Assembly: GCF_027409185.1 (NCBI RefSeq)
Contig: NC_084462.1
Location: 27,503,577 to 27,567,576, forward strand
DNA from: Cynocephalus volans
Taxonomy: Eukaryota; Chordata; Mammalia; Dermoptera; Cynocephalidae
Direction: 5' to 3'
Length of the DNA: 64,000 bases
Positions within the stretch are counted from its first letter, which is position 1, and each line of letters begins with the position of its first letter. The notes under the pieces are model-generated. The model made no database searches. It saw nothing but the letters and a program-made list of their open reading frames with translations, and was not told the DNA's origin. A program made the position numbers and the translations under genes. Of this stretch, positions 45,323 through 56,240 are shown piece by piece.

Positions 45323-46249
45323 AATTATATGCATGTATTACTTTCATTGAAAAGTTAATTATAAATAAAAGCACCTTTCATTCATTTGTTACGTAGGTCT
45401 ATGAATCCATTTCTGTAGGGTCCGGGGCGGGGGGCGAGGGGGGAAAGCCCCCAGCTGCCAACAGGGATCCCTTCCAGAGAGGTGGGAAATGGGGGTGCGA
45501 AGAGTGTGGATTTTCACCTTTTATTATTTAAACTCATGTATAGTTTAAAGTTTGCACAGAGCATAATGCTTGTTATTTTAAAATATATGTGATTATAAAT
45601 TACACGTATATTTCCTTCTCTATAAAAAGAGAGGGCTCTCGTGGGCCAAGCCTCCCACTTTTACAGGAGGAAGCTTTCTTTGCCCGACGCAGGACAGAAG
45701 GCAGAGGATTCCAGACAGGAGCAGGACTGCAGCCCCTGCCATGTGTGCCCTGCCCAGGGACATGCACGCTCCACAGCAGGAAGTGAAGCTGGGCCAGACG
45801 ACAACCACGGCCCACCTGGCCATCAGCACAGTGGACACTATGCCCAGAGCCCAGAGCCCACCAACAGGCTCTCCTTTCTATTAAAATCAGAAAGAAAAAA
45901 AATTAACTTTTAGGCCAAAAATGTTTTCACATATAATATTAATATATTCACCTTTTACCAATGCAGTCATAAAATATAATTTTTAATATTTCTTTTCATG
46001 GAAAGAGGCCCAGGAAGACAAAGGTGCCTAAGTCCCATGAAAGTAGAAGTGAGGCTGTGATGATAACGGGGCTTCCAATGACAACTTGTAACATCAGTTT
46101 ACCCCAGAGTCCTGGAGAGACTGAATGGAGAATGTATGTAGGGGTGCGGGGTCTGAGGAGGACAGAAAGCCGGCGGGGAACGGAGGGAAAGTTCCACATG
46201 ATCTGATGGTAATTGTGAGGTCACTCGTGTGTGCAGTCCCCTCTCCCCC
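45323..46249. other. Intergenic, nothing recognised
   Basis: It includes a G-rich patch at 45418-45450 and AT-rich stretches at 45510-45620 and 45895-46000. No gene. Confidence 0.4.
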
Positions 46250-46440
46250 GGGCAATGTGCTAAGGCCAATACCTGCGTGTCATCAAACCCTCTCAGCAAT
46301 CCTATAACACTGGCCGCCACCGGAGGATTCCTTTTACAGCTGAGAAACTAAAGCATAGAGAAGACTGAGCAGTTGTCCAAGATGACACATCTTTTCAATC
46401 GGGGCAGCTGGCTCCGGAAACTGCTCTTACCCATTGTGTG
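46250..46440 (-). repeat. MIR
   Basis: CAATGTGCTAAGGCCAATAC, TCTCAGCAATCCTATAACAC, TTTTACAGCTGAGAAACTAA and GTCCAAGATGACACATC follow antisense MIR order. Confidence 0.75.
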
Positions 46441-46774
46441 ACATTGCTTCCCAAGGCCCCAACGCCTCGGTACACCTGAGATTTCTCCTGCTAGGGTGCT
46501 TGAGGAGATGATGATGATACAAGTGACAGAGAAAGACATATGGGTGTTGGGGAGTGGGACTGCTGTCCCCTCCACACCCCCCCCCACAAACACCCATGAG
46601 CAGCCAAGATGGATGGACAGATGGATGGACAGGCGCCCTGCCTGGGGAGTGCTGTAGCCCTTTGGGCGAGACAGAGGAGTGAGGATTCAGACATGCTGAC
46701 TGGTCATGGAAGCGGGAGGGCAAGTGGCCCTGTCTGGTGACTAAAGAGAGGAGGCCAAGGCAGAGATGTACGCA

Positions 46775-46900
46775 TAGCACTGGTCTGAGGTCAGGAGACC
46801 TTGGTTCCAGTTCCTCCTCTCAGCCTCCTCAAGACTCAGTTTTCTCATCTGTATCATGGGGGCAAACAAGGTCATGGGTTTGAAAGGGCCTTACAAGGCA
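46775..46900 (+). repeat. MIR
   Basis: TCAGGAGACCTTGGTTCCAG, then CAAGACTCAGTTTTCTCATC and TGTATCATGGGGGC. Confidence 0.75.
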
Positions 46901-48290
46901 CAGGGACTGTTGGCAGGTTGTCATTCAAAAGGGTTGAAGTAGCAGCTCTGTAGGGAGAGAAGTCAGAGCTGGAACAGACTTTGGAGAGAAACTAAGAAGG
47001 GCCAGGAGATGAGAGAGCTAAGCCACTGAAAAAGCATCCAGTTCTGTTGGGATTTCAGGAGCCACCTTTCAAGGTCTGCAAGGCCCTGGGAAAGGCCGCT
47101 GGGCCCGGCCATGACCCCCAGGCCAGCCAATGCCCACCTGGCCACTGCTCTGGGTCCCCAGCTCGTGGCACGGAGCTCCCCTCATAGGTACATGGGGGAA
47201 AGCAGGCAAGAAAAGGGACGAAAAGGAGCAGTCCAAGAAGAGGCGGGGTCGACCACAGAACCCCACATGGCCATGAAGTTAGCAGATCCAGGACCACAGA
47301 GAGCATCTTTTCCTCTCGAGGTGTCCAACTCTCATTTTTGGAGAACTCTATTCAACAGATGTTTATGGAGCCCTGGTCTGGGGGGCCCTGGCCTTGGGTG
47401 TGGCATGGGGGTGGGGGTGACAGGGCAGCAGGGAATCCTAAACAGAGGCAGAAAGCTATGACAGAGTGGGTTAGGTCGGGGCAGAGGTTGGGCTAAACCC
47501 AAGCTGAGGTGTGCCTGGGAGGAGGTGATGGTGCAAGTGAGTCCTAAAGACTGACTGGGGAAGGAATCCTGGGGCAGAGGCAGCTGGGGCATGTGCAGGC
47601 CCCTTGGAGAGAGGACTGCCATGCTTGGGTCCAGCTTGATGTCGAGGGGACTGGAGTACGGGCAAGGGTGAATGCAGATGAGCTGAGAGAAAAGCAGGCA
47701 TCTGAGGGGAGCCAGTGGGAGGTTGGATTTGCTAGTGATAGGAGAAGGGCCGGCTGCTCGGAGGCCACGCAGGGAGCCTTGGACACAGTGTGTACCCATA
47801 TCCACTGAGACCAGCTTGGGAGAAGCTGGAGGTGGGGCAGGAGCCGCACCAACCCTGGAGATGCCCTCCCACCCCGGCCACAAGTCAGGGGACAAAGTGA
47901 GGGCAATGAGGAGAGGAGCCCTTGACCAGGCCCTGCTGGGCTGACACAGCAGGGCACGGTGATGGGCACGGCCAAGGCTGTCTGCCCTCTGATCAGGGCT
48001 GATCCCCATCTGGCCCCTCCACCCCAGAAGGCCTGGGGCAGGGAGGGAGGGAGCTGGGGGCCTACGCCCTTTCCTGCCCCTGGCCGCCCCTGGCTGAGGG
48101 AGGACACCTCTGCAGCGGGTAAAGGTCACACCACCTTACAGGCCTTGTTGGGCCTCTGCCCTCACACCTTGAGAGGCCAGTGTGGCCGAGCGCCAGGGTC
48201 CTACGTTGGCTGCAGCAGCCAGGCTGGGGCTGGGCCGGGCAGAGAACGGCTCCAGAAGGCCCTGGGGACCATCGGCCCTGGAGCCTCCCC
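46901..48290. other. Intergenic, nothing recognised
   Basis: GC-rich sequence. The 265-codon minus-strand frame at 47332-48129 overlaps other open frames on both strands and has no domain. An uncertain GGAGCCCTGGTCTGG patch near 47370 may be old repeat. Confidence 0.4.
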
Positions 48291-48294
48291 CAGG

Positions 48295-48720
48295 CAAGGG
48301 CTGGTGAGCGAGGCCTGCTGGCCCAGGAGGCAGCTGGGCCGGGGCTGGGTCTCCACGCGCGCCCTGCAGGCCCCTCTCCGGCTGGGCAGGGCCTCGGGAA
48401 GGCGGCGGGCGGCCAGGGCCTCTTTCCTCCTCGCTCGCTCGGCAGCTGAGGTTATTTTTTCCCCCTCGGCCGCTGCTGAATTTCCCTTCGAGTTGGATAA
48501 ATAAGCAGCAGGTTCCAACGTCAACGAAACAGGAGCTCGCTCTGCCCCACAAAAGCGGCTTTCAGCGGCGGCCGGCGCCGCCCGCCTGCCCCGGCCACGA
48601 GCGAGCGGGACCGCCCGGGACCGCCCCTGGCCGCGCGGCCCGCGCCTCTCCCGCAGCCCCCGAGCCCCTCCGCGGACAGCCCTGCGCCTCGCTGCGCTTC
48701 CCTGGAATGCCCTCCCTCCA
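48295..48720. promoter_or_regulatory. Second orphan CpG island
   Basis: CpG becomes dense from about 48340 and peaks at 48545-48680 (GCGGCGGCCGGCGCCGCCCG, GGCCGCGCGGCCCGCGCC). It is about 6 kb upstream of FZD9. No exon of a known gene is recognised. A TTGGATAAATAAGC patch near 48494 gives an AT-rich spot within it. It could serve as a distal FZD9 promoter, a lncRNA promoter or an enhancer; this is inference. Confidence 0.7.
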
Positions 48721-48759
48721 GGACTCGTCCCCTCTTCTGTTCCCCGACTGCACCCACCA

Positions 48760-49180
48760 GGGCCGGTACTTGTCCTTTGTCCCCAACAGCACTCTGTACA
48801 CACCATATAAAGCACTCCCTCCCTTAAAACCTTCTGTAGCTCCCCATCTCCGGAGGGTAAATCTCGGCTTTCCAGACCCCACCAGGAGCCCTTGCTGGCC
48901 GCTTCCTTTACTTGCCAACGCCTTTGCAAAGGCTGGTCCCTCTGTCTAGAAGGCCCTTCCCTGCCTTCTTCCTGCCTCCCGCTTGGCTTTGAGACTCAGT
49001 TCAGGTCGTCACCTTCTCCCACTGCCCTCCTGCCCGGGCTTCCCTCTCTAACCACAGACGTCAGCTGACACCATAGTGCTCACTATTCTGCCTGCCACTT
49101 CTTGTTCATCTTGTGTCCCCAGCATCCAGCCCAGCTGTGCTGCAAGGCACAAAGGAGCCAGTGCCTGGCAATTGCTCAGC
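48760..49180 (+). repeat. LINE-2, long fragment
   Basis: TTTGCAAAGGCTGGTCCCTC, CCGCTTGGCTTTGAGACTC, TCACCTTCTCCCACTGCC and CTTCTTGTTCATCTTGTGTC with CCCCAGCATCCAGCCC follow sense L2 order to the 3' end. Confidence 0.78.
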
Positions 49181-49371
49181 TAATGTCTCCTATTAAAAAT
49201 TCACAAAAAATTCACATTAACATTTCACTTATAGGAAACAAATGCAAACTAGCCCATAGAGACAGAGAGCAGTTCAGTGGTTGCCTGACTACAGGTGTGG
49301 GGAGGGGAGAGAGGGCACGAGAAGATTTTTGGGGTGATGAATATATTCCTTGTCTGTTTTCTTTTTTTTAA

Positions 49372-49505
49372 ATCCTGGCACTATAACTTCAATTCTCTCT
49401 AAGCCTCAGTTTCCTCCTCTGAAAATTGAAATAAATAAAAACACATCCTAAGGTATTATGAGGATTAAATGAGATGCAAATTAATACTTAATAAATGGCA
49501 ATTAT
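49372..49505 (+). repeat. MIR-like 3' block
   Basis: CTCTCTAAGCCTCAGTTTCC, TATGAGGATTAAATGAGATG and ACTTAATAAATGGCAATTAT. It lies between two parts of an L1 3' UTR. Confidence 0.7.
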
Positions 49506-49716
49506 TGTTAAGCTCATTTCATACTATATGTACCAGTTATTAACATTTTAATGTGCTACTTCCCAGTAAGATATTTGCATTTTTACTACCAGATATTCAT
49601 TATCGAGAGGATTGATTGTGGTGATGATACCAGAAGTATATTCATATGTCAAAACTCATCAAATTTATATTTTAAATATGTGCAGCTTACTGTATAACAT
49701 CAACAATGTACCTCAG

Positions 49717-49905
49717 GGGCCAGCCCGTGGCTCACTCGGGAGAGTGCGGTGCTGATAACACCAAGGCCACAGGTTCGGATCCCATATAGGGATGGCCGGT
49801 TGCTCACTGGCTGAGCGTGGTGCTGACAACACCAAGTCAAGGGTTGAGATCCCCTTACCGGTCATCTTTAAAAAAAAAATAATAATAATAATAATAATAA
49901 TAATG
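49717..49905 (+). mobile_element. Dimeric tRNA-Ile-derived SINE
   Basis: A near-consensus dimer with an (AAT)n tail of about nine units. The duplication ATGTACCTCAG lies at 49706-49716 and 49906-49916. Both sides continue the same L1 3' UTR, which proves the insertion. Confidence 0.94.
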
Positions 49906-50011
49906 ATGTACCTCAGTAATGCTGTAAAAAAATTCACAAACCCATTGACATAGCAATCCAAGTTCTCAAACTCTATGCTATAGAAATAAAAGCACAAGTA
50001 CATTTAGGAGC

Positions 50012-50220
50012 AAGCAAACTTTTTCTGCAAAGAGAGTAAATATTTTTGGCTTCACAGGCCATATGGTCTCTGTCACAACTTTTCAATTCTGCCATTGTAG
50101 CCTGAAATCAACCATAGATTATATGTAAACCGATGAGTATGGATGTGTTCCAATAAAACTTTATTTACAAAAACAGGCAGCCAGCCAGATCTGGCCTGTG
50201 AGCCACAGTTTGCTGACCCT
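50012..50220 (-). mobile_element. hAT-type non-autonomous DNA transposon, family unassigned
   Basis: AGCAAACTTTTTCTGCAAAG at the start and CCACAGTTTGCTGACCCT at the end are imperfect inverted repeats. The interior CCAATAAAACTTTATTTACA, CAGGCCATATGGTCTCTGTC and GCCAGATCTGGCCTGTGAG belongs to a well-known abundant mammalian element. I cannot recall the exact family name. Confidence 0.65.
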
Positions 50221-50224
50221 GAAT

Positions 50225-50815
50225 ATAGATGCATATATCCATGTATCTGTGTGTAATGTAAGCCATATCAGAAATGAGCTAAATGTCTATCCACAGGGGA
50301 TTAACTGAATAATTTATAAAAAAAATCCACACTGTGGAAATCAAAGTGGCTATTGAAACAGTTTCATTCTTGTGTTTTGACATGGAAGACATTCGTAATA
50401 GATCTTTTCAAATATTTTATTATAAAAATTAAAAAATATACAAAAGAGTTGGACAAAATTTATAGTTAGCACCCCAAATACTCACCACCTAGACTCTACC
50501 ATTAAATTTTTACTATTATTATTTGTAACATATATCCATGCATCTTCTATGATTGATTTTTAGGTGAGAAGAAAGCACTGTAATGTATACAATATTAATT
50601 CCATTTTAGTACAAGAATGAAAAGACTGAACTACATGTGTATATACATTTGTGAAGTCTAGAAAGAAGTATCAAAAGAGATGCCTGAACTCTTAATACTG
50701 GTTACCTCAGGGGAGGTAGAGGCGATTATTTTATTTCTCTGCTCACCTCCAATATTGAATTACTTGTGAAAATTATCAAAGCCCTAATAAGGAATTTTTT
50801 AAATGCTACTTCAGT
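50225..50815. repeat. AT-rich old LINE-like remnants
   Basis: AAATGTCTATCCACAGGGGA and AACACATGTGTATA-like patches resemble an L1 ORF2 end. Further on, AGTTAGCACCCCAAATACTC resembles a LINE 3' UTR. It is too decayed to order. Confidence 0.4.
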
Positions 50816-50819
50816 AAGA

Positions 50820-52995
50820 ATGGAACTAACATTCTAGTCCAGCTCTTGACATCTCCGTAAAGGGAAACTGAATCAGAATGAGAGTTTCAAGCTGCAAGAG
50901 GTGAGAGCATCCTCTGAACCCCACCAGGGAGTATTACCTGGCCAGTGCTTTGAACCCAGGTATGTGTGTGCACAGAAGAATAACGACACACCCACAGCCA
51001 TACACATGTGAGTGCCACCTCCACGAGGACACACTCAACTTCCCATCTGCCCCATCCCAGGGAGCAAATGTATCCATGAACCCGCTGGGTCTCCATTACC
51101 CCCAACAGCTTCTCCTGAGGGGGGTCCCCAGGACCTGGAGGAGGTGCAGGACCTTCTGGTCCCTGCTTATTCACATGGACACCTCTGTCTGCCAGAGTCC
51201 AATCAAAACCATTTACCCAACCTCAGGCCCCACTTGCATTCAGCTTCTTCCAGAAGGATCTATGGCCCCCTTCTTATACCGACATTCTGTTCCCACAACA
51301 AACATCTATGGGAGCTACTCCAGGCCAGGCACTAAGACACCGAGGAGCACCAAGGAGCAATACCACAGCGGAGTTAGGGAGGGAAGGGAGGGAGGGGCTG
51401 ACCCTGGAGGGGACTGCTTGGGTCCGGTGGGGGGTAAGTGGTGGTTGCAGTCTGTGAGGGTGCGGTAAGAAGGGTCTCTAGGAGGGCGGGGAGGGGGGAC
51501 ACAGGTCAGGAGGGTTCCACAGGTCCCACATGTGCAGGGACAAACTGTTGACCCCCAGCCAAGGCCCCCAGGAAGGGAGGAGTTGAGAGGGGCTCCGCTC
51601 CCACCTCGCCACCCGGCCCGCTGCCCAGGGGAGCAGGACTGGGGATGGGCATTGACAGTGACAGCCCTCCTCCCGTCCCCTCCGGTCCTCCTCATAGTCT
51701 CCCTTTCAGTGAGTGCCTCGGGTATTGTTCCGCCTTTGTAAAGAGGGGGATCGAGTAACGAGGCTGGGTGGGTGGGCAGGCAGCCCAAGAGGCCTCTTCT
51801 CTCCCAGGCAGCATCTGCACGGGGGCGGGGCCGTTCCACCCCCCACCTCTGGCTTCCCGGGAGCGGCTGTTGCCATGGTGACAGGCCTGGCATCCCATGG
51901 CCCCTGGGGCGCCCTCTGCACCACGGCTGCCAGAAGGAGGGCCCCCCGACTCCTTTCCACCCTGGCGGGGGGCGGGGGCCGCAAAACCTGGCTCCTAGGC
52001 CAGTCCCAGCAGCGGGACGTCCCCAGCAGTCTGGCTGCCAGCAGAGGGGGCAGCGCCAGAGCCCCGCCTCCCACAGACACCCTGCCGCGGGCCTGGGGCA
52101 GAGCCAGGCCTCACTACCGTCCGTGTGTCCATGTGCCAATGTCTCTCGGGGCCACAAACACAGAAATAATGTCCCCATGGCCCTTGGGCAGCTGTGGGGA
52201 TTGGGGCGGAGGGAAGGGACGGATGGAGGGCTCACAGTATACTGGGAGGAAGGGTGGACAAGGACTCTGGGCCCACACAGCACAGCCTCCAGCCTTGTCC
52301 CAGAGCCGCTCCTGAGTCCTGTGTGCTACACGGAACAGAAGAGGAGAACGGCCTCTGGGCTGGGGAAACAGCCCAGGCAAAGGCTCAGAGGGATGACTTT
52401 GCAGGGTGTTTCTGAGGAGCAGTGAGGGCAGGTGTGGGGCCTGGCAGGACATGAACAGGTGGGTGAGGGCCTCTGCCTGGAAAGGCTTCCGCTGCCATCC
52501 CCGGGAGCAGGAGCTTCACGCTGGGCAATGGGAAGCTGCCGCTGACATTTAGAGAATCTCCATCAAAGCTGGGTTCTTTGTTCAAAGGTACCATGCTCCT
52601 GCCTCGTGTCCTTGAGAAGTTCAGGGTCTTGTAGCAGCACCTCTCATGGCTCTTGTGGGCCAAGTGTGTACTATGAACTGGGCACAGGCTAGCTGCATCT
52701 CCACAGATGGCCAATCCCCCAGGTCTTCTCGAAGACTGAGGGGCTGGGTGCATGCTGGTGACAGCATCTCCCTCTCCTTGTCCCCTCCCAGCTCCAGCAC
52801 AGTTCTGAGGGGAGCTGAGCACTAATGACAGGATGTGTGGGAAATGATGGTCCCATTTTCTCACCATAGCCACCTCTACTGCTCCAGTTCCTTCCTGAGT
52901 CCCCACCACATGCCAGGCTCTACAACAGGCAGGTGTTGACCAAGCTGAACTAGTTGGTCAGGAGCCCTTCCTCTGGTGACTGTGAAAGGCAGCCT
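50820..52995. other. Intergenic, nothing recognised
   Basis: GC-rich, with long overlapping frames on both strands (322 codons at 51315-52283 minus, 217 at 51772-52425 plus) and no domain in any of them. CpG is moderate at 51570-52100 but does not reach the level of the islands. Confidence 0.4.
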
Positions 52996-52999
52996 CACA

Positions 53000-53165
53000 A
53001 AGTGGAAGAGCCTGAATGTCAACCCCAACCCTTATGAGCACTGTAATCCTGGGCAAATACCTTGAGTTTTCTGAGCCTCAATTTCTCATCTGCAAAATGG
53101 GTACAGGCTTCCTTGTAGGACTGTTACCGGGGTCACTGTAAAATGCCTGGCCCAGGGCCCACTTG
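53000..53165 (+). repeat. MIR
   Basis: CACTGTAATCCTGGGCAAAT, ACCTTGAGTTTTCTGAGCCT, CTCATCTGCAAAATGGGTAC and AATGCCTGGCCCAGGGCCC. Confidence 0.78.
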
Positions 53166-53548
53166 GCTGACAGGTCCTCACAGTAGTTCCACTAGTTTCC
53201 TAGCCTCTCTGAAGTTCTAGGACACTAATTCATTTGCTAAGCTTCTTGAGCAGCTACTAGGGTGCCTGGCCCTGTGCTGAGCGTTCACGTGGAGTCTCAG
53301 TCTGAGTCCTCCAAGTGTTCCTAAGCCAAGGAGGCAGGAACAGCTGAGGGAGAGAAGGGGAATGTCAGTCTCTAACGGGTCCTAGAACAGGGCCCCCTGC
53401 GTGGCCTACAGGTGGCACTTGGGTTTCACCCACAGAGCTACCCAGGAACCATTATACTTTCTAAGCAGGTCCCAGGGGGGCACCCTAGACAGAGTGATGG
53501 GGTGATAACACCCCTCCCGAAGGATCACGGTGGCCTTGTGAAATGAGT

Positions 53549-53700
53549 ATGGGGTCTGGAGTCAGACAATGGTAAATGGAGCACTTAGTAGCTCTATGCC
53601 CTTGGGTATGTCACTCTTCTCTGAGCCTCAGTTTCCCCACCTGTGAAATGGGGATGGGGAGCATTCCCGAATTGCTGAGAAAATACGATGAGGTCAAGTG
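53549..53700 (+). repeat. MIR
   Basis: GGGGTCTGGAGTCAGACAAT, GTATGTCACTCTTCTCTGAG and CCTCAGTTTCCCCACCTGTG. Confidence 0.82.
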
Positions 53701-53754
53701 TGCAGCACAATGGATCAGAAGCAGGTGTGTAACACGTGAGTCATTAATTTCAAC

Positions 53755-53880
53755 AGTAAGATCATCTTCCTGCTTTACAGAAAAGGAAACTGGGGCTCAG
53801 AGAGAAGAGCCCAATGTCACATACAACCAGTGAAGAGGCAGAGGCTCCCCTTGAACTGTCACTGAGTACAAGGCCGAGCC
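53755..53880 (-). repeat. MIR
   Basis: CTGCTTTACAGAAAAGGAAA, CTGGGGCTCAGAGAGAAGAG and AATGTCACATACAACCAGTG. It lies at the start of the artificial upstream extension of the FZD9 frame, which shows that the extension is not coding sequence of the family. Confidence 0.78.
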
Positions 53881-54049
53881 TTTCCACGAGTGGCGGTCTA
53901 AGAAATGGTCTTCCCACCTGGGGTAAAAAAGAGTCAACCCAATATGGGGTATGGGCAGGGGAATCTTTCCGCAGACTGTCCCGTCGCGGGGCGAGTTTGC
54001 GCAGCAAGGGAAGGAGAAAAACCGAGTGGAAAAAGAAGGTGAGCAGGCA

Positions 54050-54464
54050 GACGATGCCGCCCGTACACCCCACCCCGCCGGACCGCGCCCGCCACGGGCG
54101 CCCGGGTGCGGCGCCTTTAAAGCCCGGCAGGGGCGAGTCCGACGCACGGAGGCCCCGCCCCTGGGCGTGCCCTACCGGAGCCCCGCCCCCGGGGCTTGTA
54201 ACGGCGGCCCCGGGAGGCTGCGCCGGCTCTGGCTCCGCGGCGGCTCGAGTGGTAGCGGCGGTGGCGGCTCGGCGGGCTTGGCGCCTCCAGTCCTTCGGGC
54301 GGCTGCCCGCGCGCTGCCCAGGGCGTCCGGCGTCTCCCGGACACACGTGGGCGGCTGGGCGATGGCCCGCGCCCCGCGACGTGGCGGGCAGGTACAGGGG
54401 TGCGGGACGGCGCGGCCCGAGTGAGCCGGGGCCGCGCTCCCGCCCTCGGCCGGAGCCGCCCGGG
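54050..54464 (+). promoter_or_regulatory. FZD9: FZD9 CpG-island promoter and 5' UTR
   Basis: CpG density rises at about 54050 and stays high into the coding region (to about 55400). GC boxes CCCCGCCCC (54153-54161) and CCCCGCCCCC (54181-54190) are typical Sp-family sites. A TTTAAA patch (54115-54120) is the only TATA-like element. Human FZD9 has a short 5' UTR, so transcription probably starts near 54200-54260; this is inference. The final bases before the start codon, CCCGGG, give G at -3, and G follows at +4, a good Kozak context. Confidence 0.75.
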
Positions 54465-56240
54465 ATGGCCGTGCCGCCGCTCAGCCGGGCGCTGCTGCTG
54501 TGGCAGCTTCTGGCGGCGGGCGGCGCGGCGCTGGAGATCGGCCGCTTCGACCCGGAGCGCGGGCGCGGGCCGGCCCCGTGCCAGGCGGTGGAGATCCACA
54601 TGTGCCGCGGCATCGGCTACAACCTGACCCGCATGCCCAACCTGCTGGGCCACACGTCGCAGGACGAGGCGGCCGCCGAGCTGGCCGAGTTCGCGCCGCT
54701 CGTGCAGTACGGCTGCCACAGCCACCTGCGCTTCTTCCTGTGCTCGCTCTACGCGCCCATGTGCACCGACCAGGTCTCGACGCCCATCCCCGCCTGCCGG
54801 CCCATGTGCGAGCAGGCGCGCCTGCGCTGCGCGCCCATCATGGAGCAGTTCAACTTCGGCTGGCCTGACTCGCTCGACTGTGCCCGGCTGCCCACGCGCA
54901 ACGACCCTCATGCGCTCTGCATGGAGGCGCCCGAGAACGCCACGGCCGGCCCCGCCGAGCCCCACAAGGGCCTGGGCATGCTGCCCGTGGCGCCGCGGCC
55001 CGCGCGGCCCCCCGGAGACCCAGGCCCGGGCCCGGGCAGCGGCGGCACCTGCGAGAACCCCGAGAAGTTCCAGTACGTGGAGAAGAGCCGCTCGTGCGCG
55101 CCGCGCTGCGGCCCGGGGGTCGAGGTGTTCTGGTCGCGGCGCGACAAGGACTTCGCGCTCGTCTGGATGGCGGTGTGGTCAGCGCTGTGCTTCTTCTCCA
55201 CGGCCTTCACCGTGCTCACCTTCCTGCTGGAGCCTCACCGCTTCCAGTACCCCGAGCGCCCCATCATCTTCCTCTCCATGTGTTACAACGTCTACTCGCT
55301 GGCCTTCCTCATCCGCGCTGTGGCCGGAGCCCAGAGCGTGGCCTGTGACCAGGAGGCGGGCACGCTCTACGTGATCCAGGAGGGTCTGGAGAACACGGGC
55401 TGCACGCTCGTCTTCCTGCTGCTCTACTACTTCGGCATGGCCAGCTCGCTCTGGTGGGTGGTCCTGACGCTCACCTGGTTCCTGGCAGCCAGCAAGAAAT
55501 GGGGCCACGAGGCCATCGAGGCCCACGGCAGCTACTTCCACATGGCAGCCTGGGGCCTGCCAGCGCTCAAAACCATCGTTATCCTGACGCTGCGCAAGGT
55601 GGCGGGGGACGAGCTGACTGGACTCTGCTACGTGGCCAGCATGGATGCCGCGGCGCTCACGGGATTCGTGCTGGTGCCCCTCTCCTGCTATCTAGTGCTG
55701 GGCACCAGCTTCCTCCTGACCGGCTTCGTGGCCCTCTTCCACATCCGCAAGATCATGAAGACGGGAGGCACCAACACGGAGAAGCTGGAGAAGCTCATGG
55801 TCAAGATTGGGGTTTTCTCCATCCTCTACACGGTGCCTGCCACCTGCGTCATTGTGTGCTACGTCTATGAACGCCTCAACATGGACTTCTGGCGCCTTCG
55901 GGCCACAGAGCAGCCATGCACGGCGGCCACCATGCCCGGAGGCCGAAGGGACTGCTCACTGCCAGGGGGCTCAGTGCCCACTGTGGCAGTTTTTATGCTC
56001 AAAATCTTCATGTCACTAGTGGTGGGCATCACCAGTGGCGTCTGGGTATGGAGCTCCAAGACTTTCCAGACCTGGCAGAGCCTGTGCCACCGAAAGATGG
56101 CAGCTGGCCGGGCCCGAGCAAAGGCCTGCCGGGCCCCCGGGGGCTATGGCCGTGGCACTCACTGCCACTATAAGGCCCCCACCGTGGTCTTACATATGAC
56201 TAAGACGGACCCCTCTCTGGAGAACCCCACACACCTCTAG
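54465..56240 (+). CDS. FZD9: Frizzled-9 Wnt receptor, complete single-exon gene
   Basis: Seven-pass Wnt receptor of the plasma membrane that signals through Dishevelled. The product is 591 residues, the length of human FZD9, from a single exon as is usual for this gene. A signal peptide (about 1-22) is followed by a cysteine-rich Wnt-binding domain with all ten cysteines (39, 47, 84, 93, 100, 111, 115, 122, 139, 152) and N-glycosylation sequons at N53 and N158. A Gly/Pro-rich linker (about 160-195) precedes seven membrane segments (about 230-252, 265-285, 312-336, 357-377, 395-422, 446-467, 504-528). The Dishevelled-binding KTxxxW motif is K532-W537 (KTFQTW), and the C-terminus is THL. The frame is open upstream to 53814, but I start at 54465 because of the signal peptide, family length and Kozak context. 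FZD9 lies in the Williams syndrome deletion in human, and the convergent BAZ1B supports orthology. Confidence 0.98.
   Translation: MAVPPLSRALLLWQLLAAGGAALEIGRFDPERGRGPAPCQAVEIHMCRGIGYNLTRMPNLLGHTSQDEAAAELAEFAPLVQYGCHSHLRFFLCSLYAPMCTDQVSTPIPACRPMCEQARLRCAPIMEQFNFGWPDSLDCARLPTRNDPHALCMEAPENATAGPAEPHKGLGMLPVAPRPARPPGDPGPGPGSGGTCENPEKFQYVEKSRSCAPRCGPGVEVFWSRRDKDFALVWMAVWSALCFFSTAFTVLTFLLEPHRFQYPERPIIFLSMCYNVYSLAFLIRAVAGAQSVACDQEAGTLYVIQEGLENTGCTLVFLLLYYFGMASSLWWVVLTLTWFLAASKKWGHEAIEAHGSYFHMAAWGLPALKTIVILTLRKVAGDELTGLCYVASMDAAALTGFVLVPLSCYLVLGTSFLLTGFVALFHIRKIMKTGGTNTEKLEKLMVKIGVFSILYTVPATCVIVCYVYERLNMDFWRLRATEQPCTAATMPGGRRDCSLPGGSVPTVAVFMLKIFMSLVVGITSGVWVWSSKTFQTWQSLCHRKMAAGRARAKACRAPGGYGRGTHCHYKAPTVVLHMTKTDPSLENPTHL

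Larger units (their letters stand above)
49187..49930 (+). mobile_element. Old L1 3' UTR, sense, holding a MIR-like block and a SINE
   Basis: GAGCAGTTCAGTGGTTGCCT and TTTTTGGGGTGATGAATATA, then GATTGATTGTGGTGATGATA, TATGTCAAAACTCATCAAAT and ATGTGCAGCTTACTGTATAA before the SINE, with CCTCAGTAATGCTGTAAAAA after it, are successive parts of an L1M 3' UTR. Confidence 0.78.

Noticed and set aside
51315-52425. Frames of 322 (minus) and 217 (plus) codons
   Set aside because: They overlap each other on opposite strands in GC-rich DNA and carry no domain or splice signals.
1-54464. The 3' end of FKBP6, expected upstream of FZD9
   Set aside because: No exon encoding its conserved FKBP or TPR sequence or C-terminus was recognised. 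In human the gene ends about 75 kb before FZD9, so it probably lies outside the window.
54117-54965. A 282-codon frame antisense to FZD9
   Set aside because: It mirrors the GC-rich coding strand of FZD9; such antisense frames are expected, and the sequence shows no domain.
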